From Candidatus Gastranaerophilales bacterium (GTDB taxonomy: Bacteria; Cyanobacteriota; Vampirovibrionia; Gastranaerophilales; Gastranaerophilaceae): DNA of 64,000 nucleotides. Shown here one piece after another: positions 42,405 to 50,437 of the stretch (its first letter is position 1; each line of letters begins with the position of its first letter). The DNA is taken from contig CALVAO010000010.1 of the NCBI GenBank assembly GCA_944325515.1, positions 1-64,000 of the forward strand. Direction: 5' to 3'. A program made the translations under genes and the position numbers. Below the pieces are notes generated by a model that saw only the letters and a program-made list of their open reading frames with translations, made no database searches and was not told where the DNA came from.

Positions 42405-45053
42405 TTATTTTCCTTCAACAACTGCTTGAGCTGCAGCTAGTTTTGCTTGAGGAATTCTAAACGGTGAGCAGGATACGTAATCCAAGCCGATTCTGTAAGC
42501 AAACTTAACAGAATCCGGATCGCCGCCGTGTTCACCGCAAACGCCGCCGAGAAGTTTCGGATTAACAGCCTTACCTTTTTCCATAGCCATTTCCATTAAT
42601 TTACCAACACCTTTTGTATCAAGTGTTTCAAACGGGTTAGCCGGAAGAATTTTCTGTTCAACATAGCGTTTTAAGAATTTACCTTCAGCATCATCTCTTG
42701 AGTAACCGAATGTCATTTGAGTCAAGTCATTTGTACCAAATGAGAAGAACTCTGCATATTCAGCAACTTCATCAGCTGTCAATGCTGCACGAGGAATTTC
42801 TATCATAGTACCGAATTTGTAATCAACTCTAATACCTTTTTCGTTCATTACATTTTCTGCAACTCTTTCAAGAATTTCTTTTGCAACCTTTAACTCGTTT
42901 ACATGACCGATAAGAGGTATCATAACGTAAGGAATTACATCAACACCTTCTTTTTTAGCATCGCATGCAGCTTCAAAGATTGCTCTTACCTGCATTTCAT
43001 TAATTTCTGGATAAGTTAAACCTAATCTGCAGCCTCTTAAGCCCATCATCGGGTTAGATTCAGATAAGCTTTCAACTACGCTTAACAATTCTTCTTTTTC
43101 TTTAGAATCTTTTCCTTGAGCTTTCAGAGTAGCAACTTCTGCAATCAAATCTTCCTTAGAAGGTAAGAATTCATGAAGCGGCGGGTCTAAAAGTCTTACT
43201 GTCATCGGCATGCCGGAACCAAGAGCCTTAAACATAGCATAGAAGTCTGAATACTGCATAGGAAGCAGATGGTCTAAAGCTTCTTTTCTTGCTTCCGGAG
43301 TACCTGCAATAATCATCTTTTGTACCCAAGGTAATCTGTCCGGATCCATGAACATATGCTCTGTTCTGCAGAGCCCAACGCCTTCTGTTCCGAATTTGAG
43401 CGCATTTGCGATATCCTTAGGAGTATCAGCATTAGCTTCAACCTTCATAGTCTTAATTTCATCAACCCACTGGAAGAATGTTGTGAAGTTGTCATCGATT
43501 TGAGCATCAGCCAGCTTAACAGCACCGTCCATAACAAGACCTTTGCCGCCGTCTAAAGAGATAACGTCGTTCTTGTGGTAAACAGTACCGTCTGCACCTG
43601 TTAATGTTTCATTTTCAAGATCAATCTTCATATCTTCGCAGCCTGCAACGCATGGTTTACCCATACCTTTTGCAACAACTGCTGCGTGGGATGTAGCACC
43701 GCCTCTTAGTGTTAGAACACCTTGAGCAACTGCCATACCGTGAATATCATCCGGACAGGTCTCAATTCTTACAAGAATAACTTTTTCGCCTGCTGCACCT
43801 CTTTGAGCTGCTTCTTCCGTATCAAATACGATTTTACCGACAGCAGCACCCGGAGAAGCGTTTACACCGTGTGCAACCTTATGAGCTTCTTCCATTGCTT
43901 TAGCGTCAAAGCAAGGTAATAAAATCTGATTAACAGTATAAGGATCTACTAATTGAATAGCTCTTTCTTTAGTAATAATACCTTCTTTGCACATTTCAAC
44001 GGCAATTCTTACTGCAGCTGCTGCTGTTCTTTTACCGTTACGTGTCTGTAAGATATATAATTTACCTCTTTCAATAGTAAATTCCATATCTTGAACATCT
44101 TTGTAACCGAGTTCAAGTTTTTTAGCAATGTCAACATATTGTTTATACAAATCCGGCATTTCATGCTCTAATTCTGCAATCGGTTTCGGAGTTCTGATAC
44201 CTGCTACAACGTCTTCACCTTGAGCATTTGTCAAGTATTCACCGTAGAACTTGTTTTCACCTGTTGCAGGGTTACGTGTGAAAGAAACACCTGTTGCGCA
44301 ATCATCGCCCATGTTACCGAATACCATTGTTTGAACGTTAACAGCAGTACCGTAATTGTGGTCGATTTTGTTCATGTTTCTATAAGCTACTGCACGAGGA
44401 ATATTCCAAGAACGGAATACTGCTTCAATAGCTTCTTGAAGCTGAACATACGGATCTTGCGGGAATTCTTTTCCAGTAACTTCTTTGATTACATTTTTGT
44501 AGATAGGAATAAGAGATTTCCAGCCTTCTGCTGATACTTCCGTATCAGACTTTACACCTTCTCTTTCCTTAACCTTTTCAACTTCTGATTCGAAGTATTT
44601 TTGTCTGTCCATTTCCCAAGCAACTGAGCCGAACATGGTTAAAAATCTTCTGTATGAATCGTAGCAGAAACGCGGGTTGTTAGTTAATTTAACCATAGCT
44701 TCCACTGTTTCATCATTCAAACCTAAGTTAAGAATAGTTTCCATCATACCGGGCATTGAAATTCTTGCGCCGGAACGAACAGATACTAATAAAGGATTTG
44801 AAGTATCTCCGAATTTTTTACCGGCTTGAGCTTCAACATCCTTTAGAGCAGCTTTTACTTCATCCATTAAACCTTCGGGCATTTTGTTGCCGTGGTTAAT
44901 GTAATCCATACAAGTTTCTGTAGTGATAGTAAGTCCCGGAGGTACCGGAAGACCTAAATTTGTCATTTCAGCAAGGTTAGCACCTTTGCCGCCCAAGAGG
45001 TTACGCATGTTTGCATTACCCTCTCTAAATAGCCATACTCTTTTTTCAGCCAT
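42405..45053 (-). CDS. ppdK: Pyruvate, phosphate dikinase
   Basis: An 882-residue enzyme interconverting pyruvate + ATP + phosphate and phosphoenolpyruvate + AMP + diphosphate. The N-terminal ATP-grasp domain starts VWLFREGNANMRNLLGGKGANLAEM. The swivelling domain has the phospho-histidine in LRGGATSHAAVVAKGMGKPCVAGC, and the C-terminal PEP-utilising barrel has TEHMFM, FGTNDLTQMTFGYSRDD and the catalytic Cys in GGVCGEHGGDP. In anaerobes it often works in glycolysis or gluconeogenesis and links serine- and dicarboxylate-derived pyruvate to PEP. GAAGGAG before the ATG supports the start. No regulatory protein gene is adjacent. Confidence 0.97.
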   Translation of the reverse strand: MAEKRVWLFREGNANMRNLLGGKGANLAEMTNLGLPVPPGLTITTETCMDYINHGNKMPEGLMDEVKAALKDVEAQAGKKFGDTSNPLLVSVRSGARISMPGMMETILNLGLNDETVEAMVKLTNNPRFCYDSYRRFLTMFGSVAWEMDRQKYFESEVEKVKEREGVKSDTEVSAEGWKSLIPIYKNVIKEVTGKEFPQDPYVQLQEAIEAVFRSWNIPRAVAYRNMNKIDHNYGTAVNVQTMVFGNMGDDCATGVSFTRNPATGENKFYGEYLTNAQGEDVVAGIRTPKPIAELEHEMPDLYKQYVDIAKKLELGYKDVQDMEFTIERGKLYILQTRNGKRTAAAAVRIAVEMCKEGIITKERAIQLVDPYTVNQILLPCFDAKAMEEAHKVAHGVNASPGAAVGKIVFDTEEAAQRGAAGEKVILVRIETCPDDIHGMAVAQGVLTLRGGATSHAAVVAKGMGKPCVAGCEDMKIDLENETLTGADGTVYHKNDVISLDGGKGLVMDGAVKLADAQIDDNFTTFFQWVDEIKTMKVEANADTPKDIANALKFGTEGVGLCRTEHMFMDPDRLPWVQKMIIAGTPEARKEALDHLLPMQYSDFYAMFKALGSGMPMTVRLLDPPLHEFLPSKEDLIAEVATLKAQGKDSKEKEELLSVVESLSESNPMMGLRGCRLGLTYPEINEMQVRAIFEAACDAKKEGVDVIPYVMIPLIGHVNELKVAKEILERVAENVMNEKGIRVDYKFGTMIEIPRAALTADEVAEYAEFFSFGTNDLTQMTFGYSRDDAEGKFLKRYVEQKILPANPFETLDTKGVGKLMEMAMEKGKAVNPKLLGGVCGEHGGDPDSVKFAYRIGLDYVSCSPFRIPQAKLAAAQAVVEGK

Positions 45054-45257
45054 TAGTTTCTCCTTCTTTCTAAAATTGAATTTAATAAAATCCTAGCATC
45101 TGGATTTTAGCACAAAGATAAACAACAAACAAATACTTTTTTTAATTTTAATTTATATTTTGCAAATTGCAAAATATTACAAATAATATTTCGCGTAGAA
45201 TGACACTTTTAGTTCCATTGAGTTAATCCCATAAAATGCAAATTAATTGTCTAAGAA

Positions 45258-45286
45258 TAAAAAAGGCAACCGATTTTAGGTTACCT
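45258..45286 (-). terminator. Terminator of the second pseudopilin gene
   Basis: AGGCAACC and GGTTACCT (one wobble pair) form a stem. Read on the reverse strand it is followed by a T run. It lies 17 bases after the pseudopilin stop. Confidence 0.75.
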
Positions 45287-45302
45287 CTATACTATATATG
45301 CT

Positions 45303-46019
45303 TTATTGATAAATTACTTTTAAATTATTTTCAAAAATTGAAGCGGCACAGCCTCTACCATCACCGACGTTGTCTTCTGTACAGGCTATAGAACCAGCAT
45401 TATCATCATCATAAGTAGGAATAATACCCGTTGAACGGAAATTTTGAGCACTACTCCCCCAGGGAACAACTTGACCACTTCTATCAATATCAAAATAAAA
45501 AATATCTTTACCCATAATATTTGGACCTCTTTTTATTCCATTAATGTCAATATATAAATCTGTAAATCGACCTTTATATGAACCAACAGCTCCTGTATCA
45601 CTATTCATTAAATCTTTCAATGTAAGTAACGATATATCATCTGAAAATTTAAATTCGATATACTTTGACCAATCTATATTACTAGGCTGCTTATTCCAAA
45701 AAGTTTGTGTAGGTGTAAATATTACACGGTTACTTTTATAGCTATCACTGCCAATAAAAGAACCACCGCTAATATATTTTGCTAAAAGTTCAAAATATTC
45801 ATCACTTGTTTCAGCGATTTTTGCAAGGTCTGAAGCTTCTTCATCATGTAATAACTGTTCATGAGCATTTTCTAATGTAGCAACCACTTTAGATAAAGTC
45901 GGTCCTATTTTAGCAGTCCCTGCATTTTGCACAAGAGCAGGAGCAGTTAATGCTGCAACTACACCGATTATACCTAAAGTAATCAACACTTCCGCAAGAG
46001 TAAATCCGATTTTTTTCAT
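45303..46019 (-). CDS. Type IV pilin/type II pseudopilin-like protein
   Basis: A 238-residue protein with prepilin leader MKKIG|FTLAEVLITLGIIGVVAALTAPALVQN: cleavage after Gly5, mature Phe1 and Glu5. The globular domain (~35-238) includes a Trp/Phe-rich middle and ends in two cysteines (IACTEDNVGDGRGCAAS) and NNLKVIY. This ending closely matches the VTCTG...DNNWKVIYKY ending of the pseudopilin at 16323-17084, so the two are paralogues with a divergent centre. It is monocistronic. The upstream 85 bases lead into the palindrome at 46105, the end of repeat copy 2. Confidence 0.88.
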   Translation of the reverse strand: MKKIGFTLAEVLITLGIIGVVAALTAPALVQNAGTAKIGPTLSKVVATLENAHEQLLHDEEASDLAKIAETSDEYFELLAKYISGGSFIGSDSYKSNRVIFTPTQTFWNKQPSNIDWSKYIEFKFSDDISLLTLKDLMNSDTGAVGSYKGRFTDLYIDINGIKRGPNIMGKDIFYFDIDRSGQVVPWGSSAQNFRSTGIIPTYDDDNAGSIACTEDNVGDGRGCAASIFENNLKVIYQ

Positions 46020-46104
46020 ATTTTAAGCTCTCCTTTTTTATTTTGTTTTATCAAATAGTCAATATTAAGATGCTATAAGCCTTTACTATTGGCTTTTATT
46101 TGCC

Positions 46105-46539
46105 TAATGTAACACAATACATATTGTGTTACATTAGAAAATAAATTTTATGGTTAAAATTAGCTTAATATCTATGTTTTATACTTATTGTCCCTTTCTT
46201 TCTCTTTTTTGGCATTAAAAGAGAAAGAAAGGGACGGAAAGAAAGAGAAAAGAAACGGCTGTTTTCTATGCCCTTACGGGCATTGAGGTTAATTTGATTT
46301 AACCCTCCAGGGCTTGACCGGCAAGCCGGTTCTCTTTCGCTCACTATCGATGCTTACGCATCACGTTCGCGGCGTGCGCATTGTTAGATATAGTATTCAA
46401 GAATTTTATTTCTTTAGAATATATGTAAATAGCAAGATTACAGGTTTTGAAAAACAAATTTTTCGATTTGATATTGCAAAAGTATTGAAAATAGTGTATT
46501 ATAGAGTTATGTAACACAATATGTATTGTGTTACATTAG
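46105..46539. repeat. Palindrome-bounded structured repeat, copy 2 (inverted)
   Basis: A 435-bp element between two 34-bp palindromes (46105-46138 and 46506-46539), with arms as in copy 1. The hairpin core (about 46190-46385) is in the opposite orientation to copy 1: the polypyrimidine/polypurine stem (46190-46208 with 46217-46235) comes first, then ATGCCC/GGGCAT, the ACCGGC-TT-GCCGGT hairpin, and the GATGC/GCATC stem. Stem differences from copy 1 are compensatory: ACCGGT/ACCGGT versus GCCGGT/ACCGGC; the long stem starts GTCCC/GGGAC here against GTACT/AGTAC. The flanks are different from copy 1. A 66-codon forward frame across the core is treated as accidental. Confidence 0.85.
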
Positions 46540-46673
46540 AAAATAAATTTACAATTTGCTATTTTCATCCAGTTTGAAATAATCTATCATTTGATAAATT
46601 GAAGATAACCTGTTATAAAAATTTTTGTGCTTATAGCAAACATTATTTCATTACCAAAGAACGAGCACTTTGC
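46540..46673. other. Intergenic AT-rich stretch
   Basis: These 134 bases lie between repeat copy 2 and the glmS stop. I see no gene, and no good terminator for glmS. Confidence 0.4.
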
Positions 46674-48509
46674 TTATTCTACAGTAACAGATTTAGCAAG
46701 GTTTCTCGGCTGATCTACGTCTTTACCTAAGAATTCTGCGATGTAGTATGCCAGCAGCTGCAAAGGAACAACCGCTAGTGCTGGAGAAAGAATTTCAGAA
46801 ACTTCCGGAATTCTTATTATACTTTCAAAAAGTTCATTTAATTTTTCATCCTCAGAATCAGTTAAAGCTATCATTCTTGCATTTCTTGCTTTTGCTTCTT
46901 CTGAATTTGAAAGAATTTTATCGTAAACCTTTCCTTTCATCAATATCGAAAGTACCGGCATAGATTCATCAAGCATTGCAATCGGTCCGTGTTTAAGTTC
47001 GCCGGCAGTATAACCTGTTGCATTAATATAGCTGATTTCTTTAAGTTTTAACGCACCTTCTAATGCTGTCGGAAAATTAATTCCGCGTGCAATAAAAATA
47101 AAGTCCTTGGAATTAGCAAACTTTCTTGCACATTTTTGAATTTCTTCCTTATGAGCAAGAATTTTTTCAATCTTTTGAGGAAGAATTATTAATTCATGTT
47201 TCAATTCACTTAAATCACTTGCACCTTTGACTTCAGCAATATAAATTGCGAGAAGATAGAAAGAAATCAATTGCGCCATATAAGATTTTGTAGCCGCTAC
47301 AGAAACTTCAATACCAGCATTAACAGGAACTAAACTGTCAGCTTCGCGCGCCATTGTTGAGTCCGGACGGTTTGTAATAATCAATATATGAGAACCCTTA
47401 TTTTTTGCCTGTCTTACTGCAGTAATTGTATCTGCTGTTTCTCCGGATTGTGAAACTCCGATTACAAGTGTATTTTTGTCAGTAATAGTTTTCCTGTAAA
47501 TATATTCACTTGAAGGTTCTACATCAACAGGAATATCACAAAATTCTTCTATCAAATATTTTCCAACCATTGCCGCATGCAATGATGTTCCGCAGGCAAC
47601 AATTTGAATACGACTCAATTCTTTTAATTTTTCTCTATCTAATGTTACTTCTTTTAAAATAACATTTTCATCAATTGCACGAAGCTTACCGGACAGCACA
47701 TTTCTTACAACATCCGGCTGTTCATGAATTTCTTTAAGCATAAAATGTTTATATCCCATTTTACTTAATGCAACCGGCTCCCACGGAAGAGTTTCTACTT
47801 TTGGGGCTACCGGATTGTTATCAATATCAATTAATTTTATTGAATTTGGTGTTAATGTTACAATTTGGTTATCCTCAAGATACATAGCCTTTTTAGTATA
47901 TTTTATTAATGCGGGTACATCTGATGCGACATAGTTTTCATTTTCACCTAACCCAACAACAAGCGGTGCATTTCTTCTCGTTGCAACAATTGTATTTTTT
48001 ATGTCTTGATGGATGACACAAAGCGCATAAGCCCCTTCAATCTCTCTGGTCGCTAATCTTACAGCCTCTGTCAAATCATGGACTTCACCGTATTTTGTTG
48101 CAACCAGATGCGCAATAGTTTCTGTATCTGTTTGAGAACGGAAAGTACATCCTTGTTTTTCTAATTTTTCTTTTAATTCCTTAAAGTTTTCAATAATTCC
48201 GTTATGAACAACAGCTACTTTACCACAGTTACAGGAATGCGGGTGTGCATTTACAACAGTTGGTGCACCGTGTGTTGCCCAGCGAATATGTCCGATGCCG
48301 ATTGTAGATTTAGAAATTTCTGTATAACTCTTCTCTACAATATCTTTAAGATTTTGTAATTTTCCTGCTGCTTTAAAAAGTTCAACTTTTCCATCAATAT
48401 TTACCGCTATTCCGGATGAGTCATATCCTCTGTATTCAAGGCTTGTAAGCCCTTCCAGCAAAATATCTACAGCTTTTTTATTTCCAACGTATCCTACAAT
48501 CCCGCACAT
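46674..48509 (-). CDS. glmS: Glutamine--fructose-6-phosphate aminotransferase (isomerizing)
   Basis: A 611-residue enzyme that makes glucosamine 6-phosphate, the first step to UDP-GlcNAc for peptidoglycan and LPS. The N-terminal glutaminase domain starts at catalytic Cys2 (MCGIVGYVGNK) with YRGYDSSGIAV, IGHIRWATHG and HNGIIENF. Two SIS sugar isomerase domains follow (CGTSLHAAMVGKYLIEE, VSQSGETADTITA; LKEISYINATGYTAGELKHGPIA), and the C-terminal DQPRNLAKSVTVE is intact. No ribozyme-like leader was recognised upstream; the 190-base leader has only an imperfect inverted repeat (48531-48654). Confidence 0.97.
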   Translation of the reverse strand: MCGIVGYVGNKKAVDILLEGLTSLEYRGYDSSGIAVNIDGKVELFKAAGKLQNLKDIVEKSYTEISKSTIGIGHIRWATHGAPTVVNAHPHSCNCGKVAVVHNGIIENFKELKEKLEKQGCTFRSQTDTETIAHLVATKYGEVHDLTEAVRLATREIEGAYALCVIHQDIKNTIVATRRNAPLVVGLGENENYVASDVPALIKYTKKAMYLEDNQIVTLTPNSIKLIDIDNNPVAPKVETLPWEPVALSKMGYKHFMLKEIHEQPDVVRNVLSGKLRAIDENVILKEVTLDREKLKELSRIQIVACGTSLHAAMVGKYLIEEFCDIPVDVEPSSEYIYRKTITDKNTLVIGVSQSGETADTITAVRQAKNKGSHILIITNRPDSTMAREADSLVPVNAGIEVSVAATKSYMAQLISFYLLAIYIAEVKGASDLSELKHELIILPQKIEKILAHKEEIQKCARKFANSKDFIFIARGINFPTALEGALKLKEISYINATGYTAGELKHGPIAMLDESMPVLSILMKGKVYDKILSNSEEAKARNARMIALTDSEDEKLNELFESIIRIPEVSEILSPALAVVPLQLLAYYIAEFLGKDVDQPRNLAKSVTVE

Positions 48510-48530
48510 ATATACCTCTCTTTATTTTTA

Positions 48531-48654
48531 GTTTAGTAGTTGAGGAGTTGAGTAGTTTAGAAAAATTTAGATTATTTTCGCAGTATAAAACGTTTTTATC
48601 GTTAATATTTTTTTATAACATCTTCTTTACTGCTAAACTTCTAAGCTCCTTAAC
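48531..48654. repeat. Imperfect long-arm inverted repeat upstream of glmS
   Basis: A purine/T-rich arm at 48539-48560 (GTTGAGGAGTTGAGTAGTTT and two more bases) pairs with 48633-48654 at 18 of 22 positions. The left arm itself is a tandem of GTAGTTGAG-like units. It lies between the 48700 gene stop and the glmS start. It could be a weak terminator for the former or a structured glmS leader. Confidence 0.45.
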
Positions 48655-48699
48655 ATTTCAATCTCTCTTAATTCTAACACAAATTTCTTTGTTAGCTAA

Positions 48700-48999
48700 T
48701 TAAGATTTTCTAAAGAACTTTCTTATTTTATGTACACCCGCGATACCTGCTGTAAGCAGAGTAACTCCGCCAAAAATCTTAAAATATAGAGCTTTATTAA
48801 AATCATTTTTTGTTTTCTCCTTTTTTGCACCTTCATATATATCTGTATTAATAGCTCTGATTTTGTTTCCGGCATCCTGCTCAGAAAAGAGCGTGTGTTT
48901 CGGCAGTACCGCAGGTGCTTCTGCTGCAGCTGTTTTTGTCCGTTTAATCTTTGTATCAGTTGTATAATGAGCTTCTATCATTTTAGAACAGTTCTCCAT
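48700..48999 (-). CDS. Small protein with C-terminal membrane anchor
   Basis: A 99-residue protein, unrecognised. The N-terminal ~70 residues are soluble and Lys/Ala-rich. Residues ~73-92 (LYFKIFGGVTLLTAGIAGVHKI) form one membrane helix followed by the basic tail RKFFRKS, a tail-anchor layout. The first ATG (48999) lies inside the end of the acetyltransferase gene (17-base overlap). An ATG six codons later (48981) sits one base after that gene's stop, with GGAG 12 bases upstream, and is an alternative start. The anchor resembles that of the glycogen synthase-like protein at 50438-53104 in style. Confidence 0.65.
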   Translation of the reverse strand: MENCSKMIEAHYTTDTKIKRTKTAAAEAPAVLPKHTLFSEQDAGNKIRAINTDIYEGAKKEKTKNDFNKALYFKIFGGVTLLTAGIAGVHKIRKFFRKS

Positions 49000-49612
49000 A
49001 TCTTAATAATTTATGAAGCCGCGATTTTGGCAAAAACATCATGCCGGTCTGCGGCGGAATATCCGGAATTTTTTTACGCAGACATTCCTCCATATAATCA
49101 TTTGCTTCCGGCGAGGTAAACCTAAATCCCAATTTGTAAAAGAACAGCGCAGGCGAAGATTCTTTTATCATCGGTGCTGAAAAAGTCACAATACGCCCTT
49201 CGGCTTTTGTATCAAACATGGCTTTTTCAGCAAGAGATTTTATAGCTTCGGTTCCAAGCCCGCATCGAGGCTTAGGGGATTGAATGTAATCTATTATATA
49301 GCAGTTTTTCAAATACTGCCGTTTATGTTTTATTACAGGAGCATTGGCACCAAGAGTTGTAAAGAAATTATCATTATCATCCTGTAACTTTACGGTCTCT
49401 TCTACTATATCAACATAATCACTGTCAATAATACCGGGGATTATTATATTATCACCCCTTTTAATTTTCTTAACACGTATATCCGCCTTTTGTTTTAATA
49501 GCGGAGTTTTAAATCCGAGTATCGGCGGCATCCCCATACTCTGAACAGACGCTGTTGGTTTCGCAACCGCCATCTGCGGACGCGTGTCCATAGTCGTAAT
49601 ATTATTAATCAT
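48983..49612 (-). CDS. GNAT-like acetyltransferase with N-terminal leader
   Basis: A 209-residue protein. The C-terminal part has GNAT fold features: the acetyl-CoA binding CGLGTEAIKSLAEKA (motif A, G-x-G-T in place of Q/R-x-x-G-x-G/A) and SSPALFFYKLGFRF (motif B). A leader of ~45 residues, rich in Met, Thr and Pro, ends in LGFKTPLL, recalling the F-K-G-type leaders of nearby proteins. The substrate is unknown. The 99-residue membrane-anchored protein follows with a 17-base overlap, so the two may act together. AGGTAGG precedes the ATG. Confidence 0.75.
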   Translation of the reverse strand: MINNITTMDTRPQMAVAKPTASVQSMGMPPILGFKTPLLKQKADIRVKKIKRGDNIIIPGIIDSDYVDIVEETVKLQDDNDNFFTTLGANAPVIKHKRQYLKNCYIIDYIQSPKPRCGLGTEAIKSLAEKAMFDTKAEGRIVTFSAPMIKESSPALFFYKLGFRFTSPEANDYMEECLRKKIPDIPPQTGMMFLPKSRLHKLLRYGELF

Positions 49613-49715
49613 GACCTACCTAACCTATATTTATCTAACCTTATCTATATAAAGTCATGATTTTTCTCAAAATTGCCTTTTTAGCCAACCTAAACCCAAT
49701 TATTGTTACAAAACT

Positions 49716-50192
49716 TTACAGTCGTTTTAGTTTTAAAACTAATTTGTCTAACAAAGTTTTTGCTTTATAACCAAAACTGCTGCGTTTTACCATTTCATTA
49801 TTATATTCACTATAATTATTCAAATAATTCAGCAGCCCTTTTGCAACGAGTTCTTTTTCAACAGGATGCGTAATGGCTTCCGGCGTTTTTGTTCCGGTAT
49901 TACTCAGTTTATATTTTTCAAATTCATTCTTTGTAAAATTAAGTGGTCTTTTAGTTTCTACACTTACATCTTCTCTTACATTTATTCCACCTGTTTCAAA
50001 CCATTGAGCTTCATAATGTTTTTTATTAAAACGTTCTACATTACTAATTTCTTCCGGTGTTTCATCTTTAAAAGGATAATAATCTTTAGTAACAAATCTT
50101 ATACAGTTGTGTGCGCTTACATCGCCGGTTTCAGAAACTTTGCCCCATAGTCCTTTAAAAGATTGTGAATTATTGATTGGTGATATGTTCAT
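49716..50192 (-). CDS. Hypothetical protein with SFKG leader
   Basis: A 158-residue hydrophilic protein that begins MNISPINNSQSFKGLWGK, the clearest example in the window of the short polar leader ending in S-F-K-G. The remainder is a charged, mostly helical domain with a basic C-terminus (LLDKLVLKLKRL). There is no signal peptide or membrane helix. AAAAGGAG 8 bases before the ATG fixes the start. It is divergent from the glycogen synthase-like gene, which carries a related leader. Function is unknown. Confidence 0.72.
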   Translation of the reverse strand: MNISPINNSQSFKGLWGKVSETGDVSAHNCIRFVTKDYYPFKDETPEEISNVERFNKKHYEAQWFETGGINVREDVSVETKRPLNFTKNEFEKYKLSNTGTKTPEAITHPVEKELVAKGLLNYLNNYSEYNNEMVKRSSFGYKAKTLLDKLVLKLKRL

Positions 50193-50437
50193 TCTTATGA
50201 CTCCTTTTTAGTCAATATACTACCAACATCAAATAATTGTAAATAGAATTTGTTACAAAAATTTATATTAATTGACCATCAGTGCTATTGAAAACAAATT
50301 ATTATTTGATACGATGAAATAAGAAATTGTAATAAAAATTTACTTAATATTTCTTAATAATAAAGAAAAAAGAGTTAATTTTTTTTATGTGTGGATTTTT
50401 ATATATATAGATAGATTATGTGTGTAAGGAGTCGTTT
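50193..50437. promoter_or_regulatory. Divergent promoter region
   Basis: This 245-bp AT-rich gap separates the divergent starts of the SFKG-leader gene and the glycogen synthase-like gene. Several -10-like words occur (for example TATATAT near 50403), but I cannot choose among them. Confidence 0.35.

Noticed and set aside
46314-46514. 66-codon forward open frame in repeat copy 2
   Set aside because: Starts inside the repeat core and runs into an unconserved arm; explained by the repeat.
1306-46539. A composite transposon made of the two inverted repeat elements and the 44 kb between them
   Set aside because: The interval is full of housekeeping genes (secA, pheS, bamA, ppdK) and has no transposase.
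48510-48699. glmS ribozyme or other riboswitch in the glmS leader
   Set aside because: The leader is AT-rich and shows only an imperfect inverted repeat; the ribozyme's conserved core is not visible.
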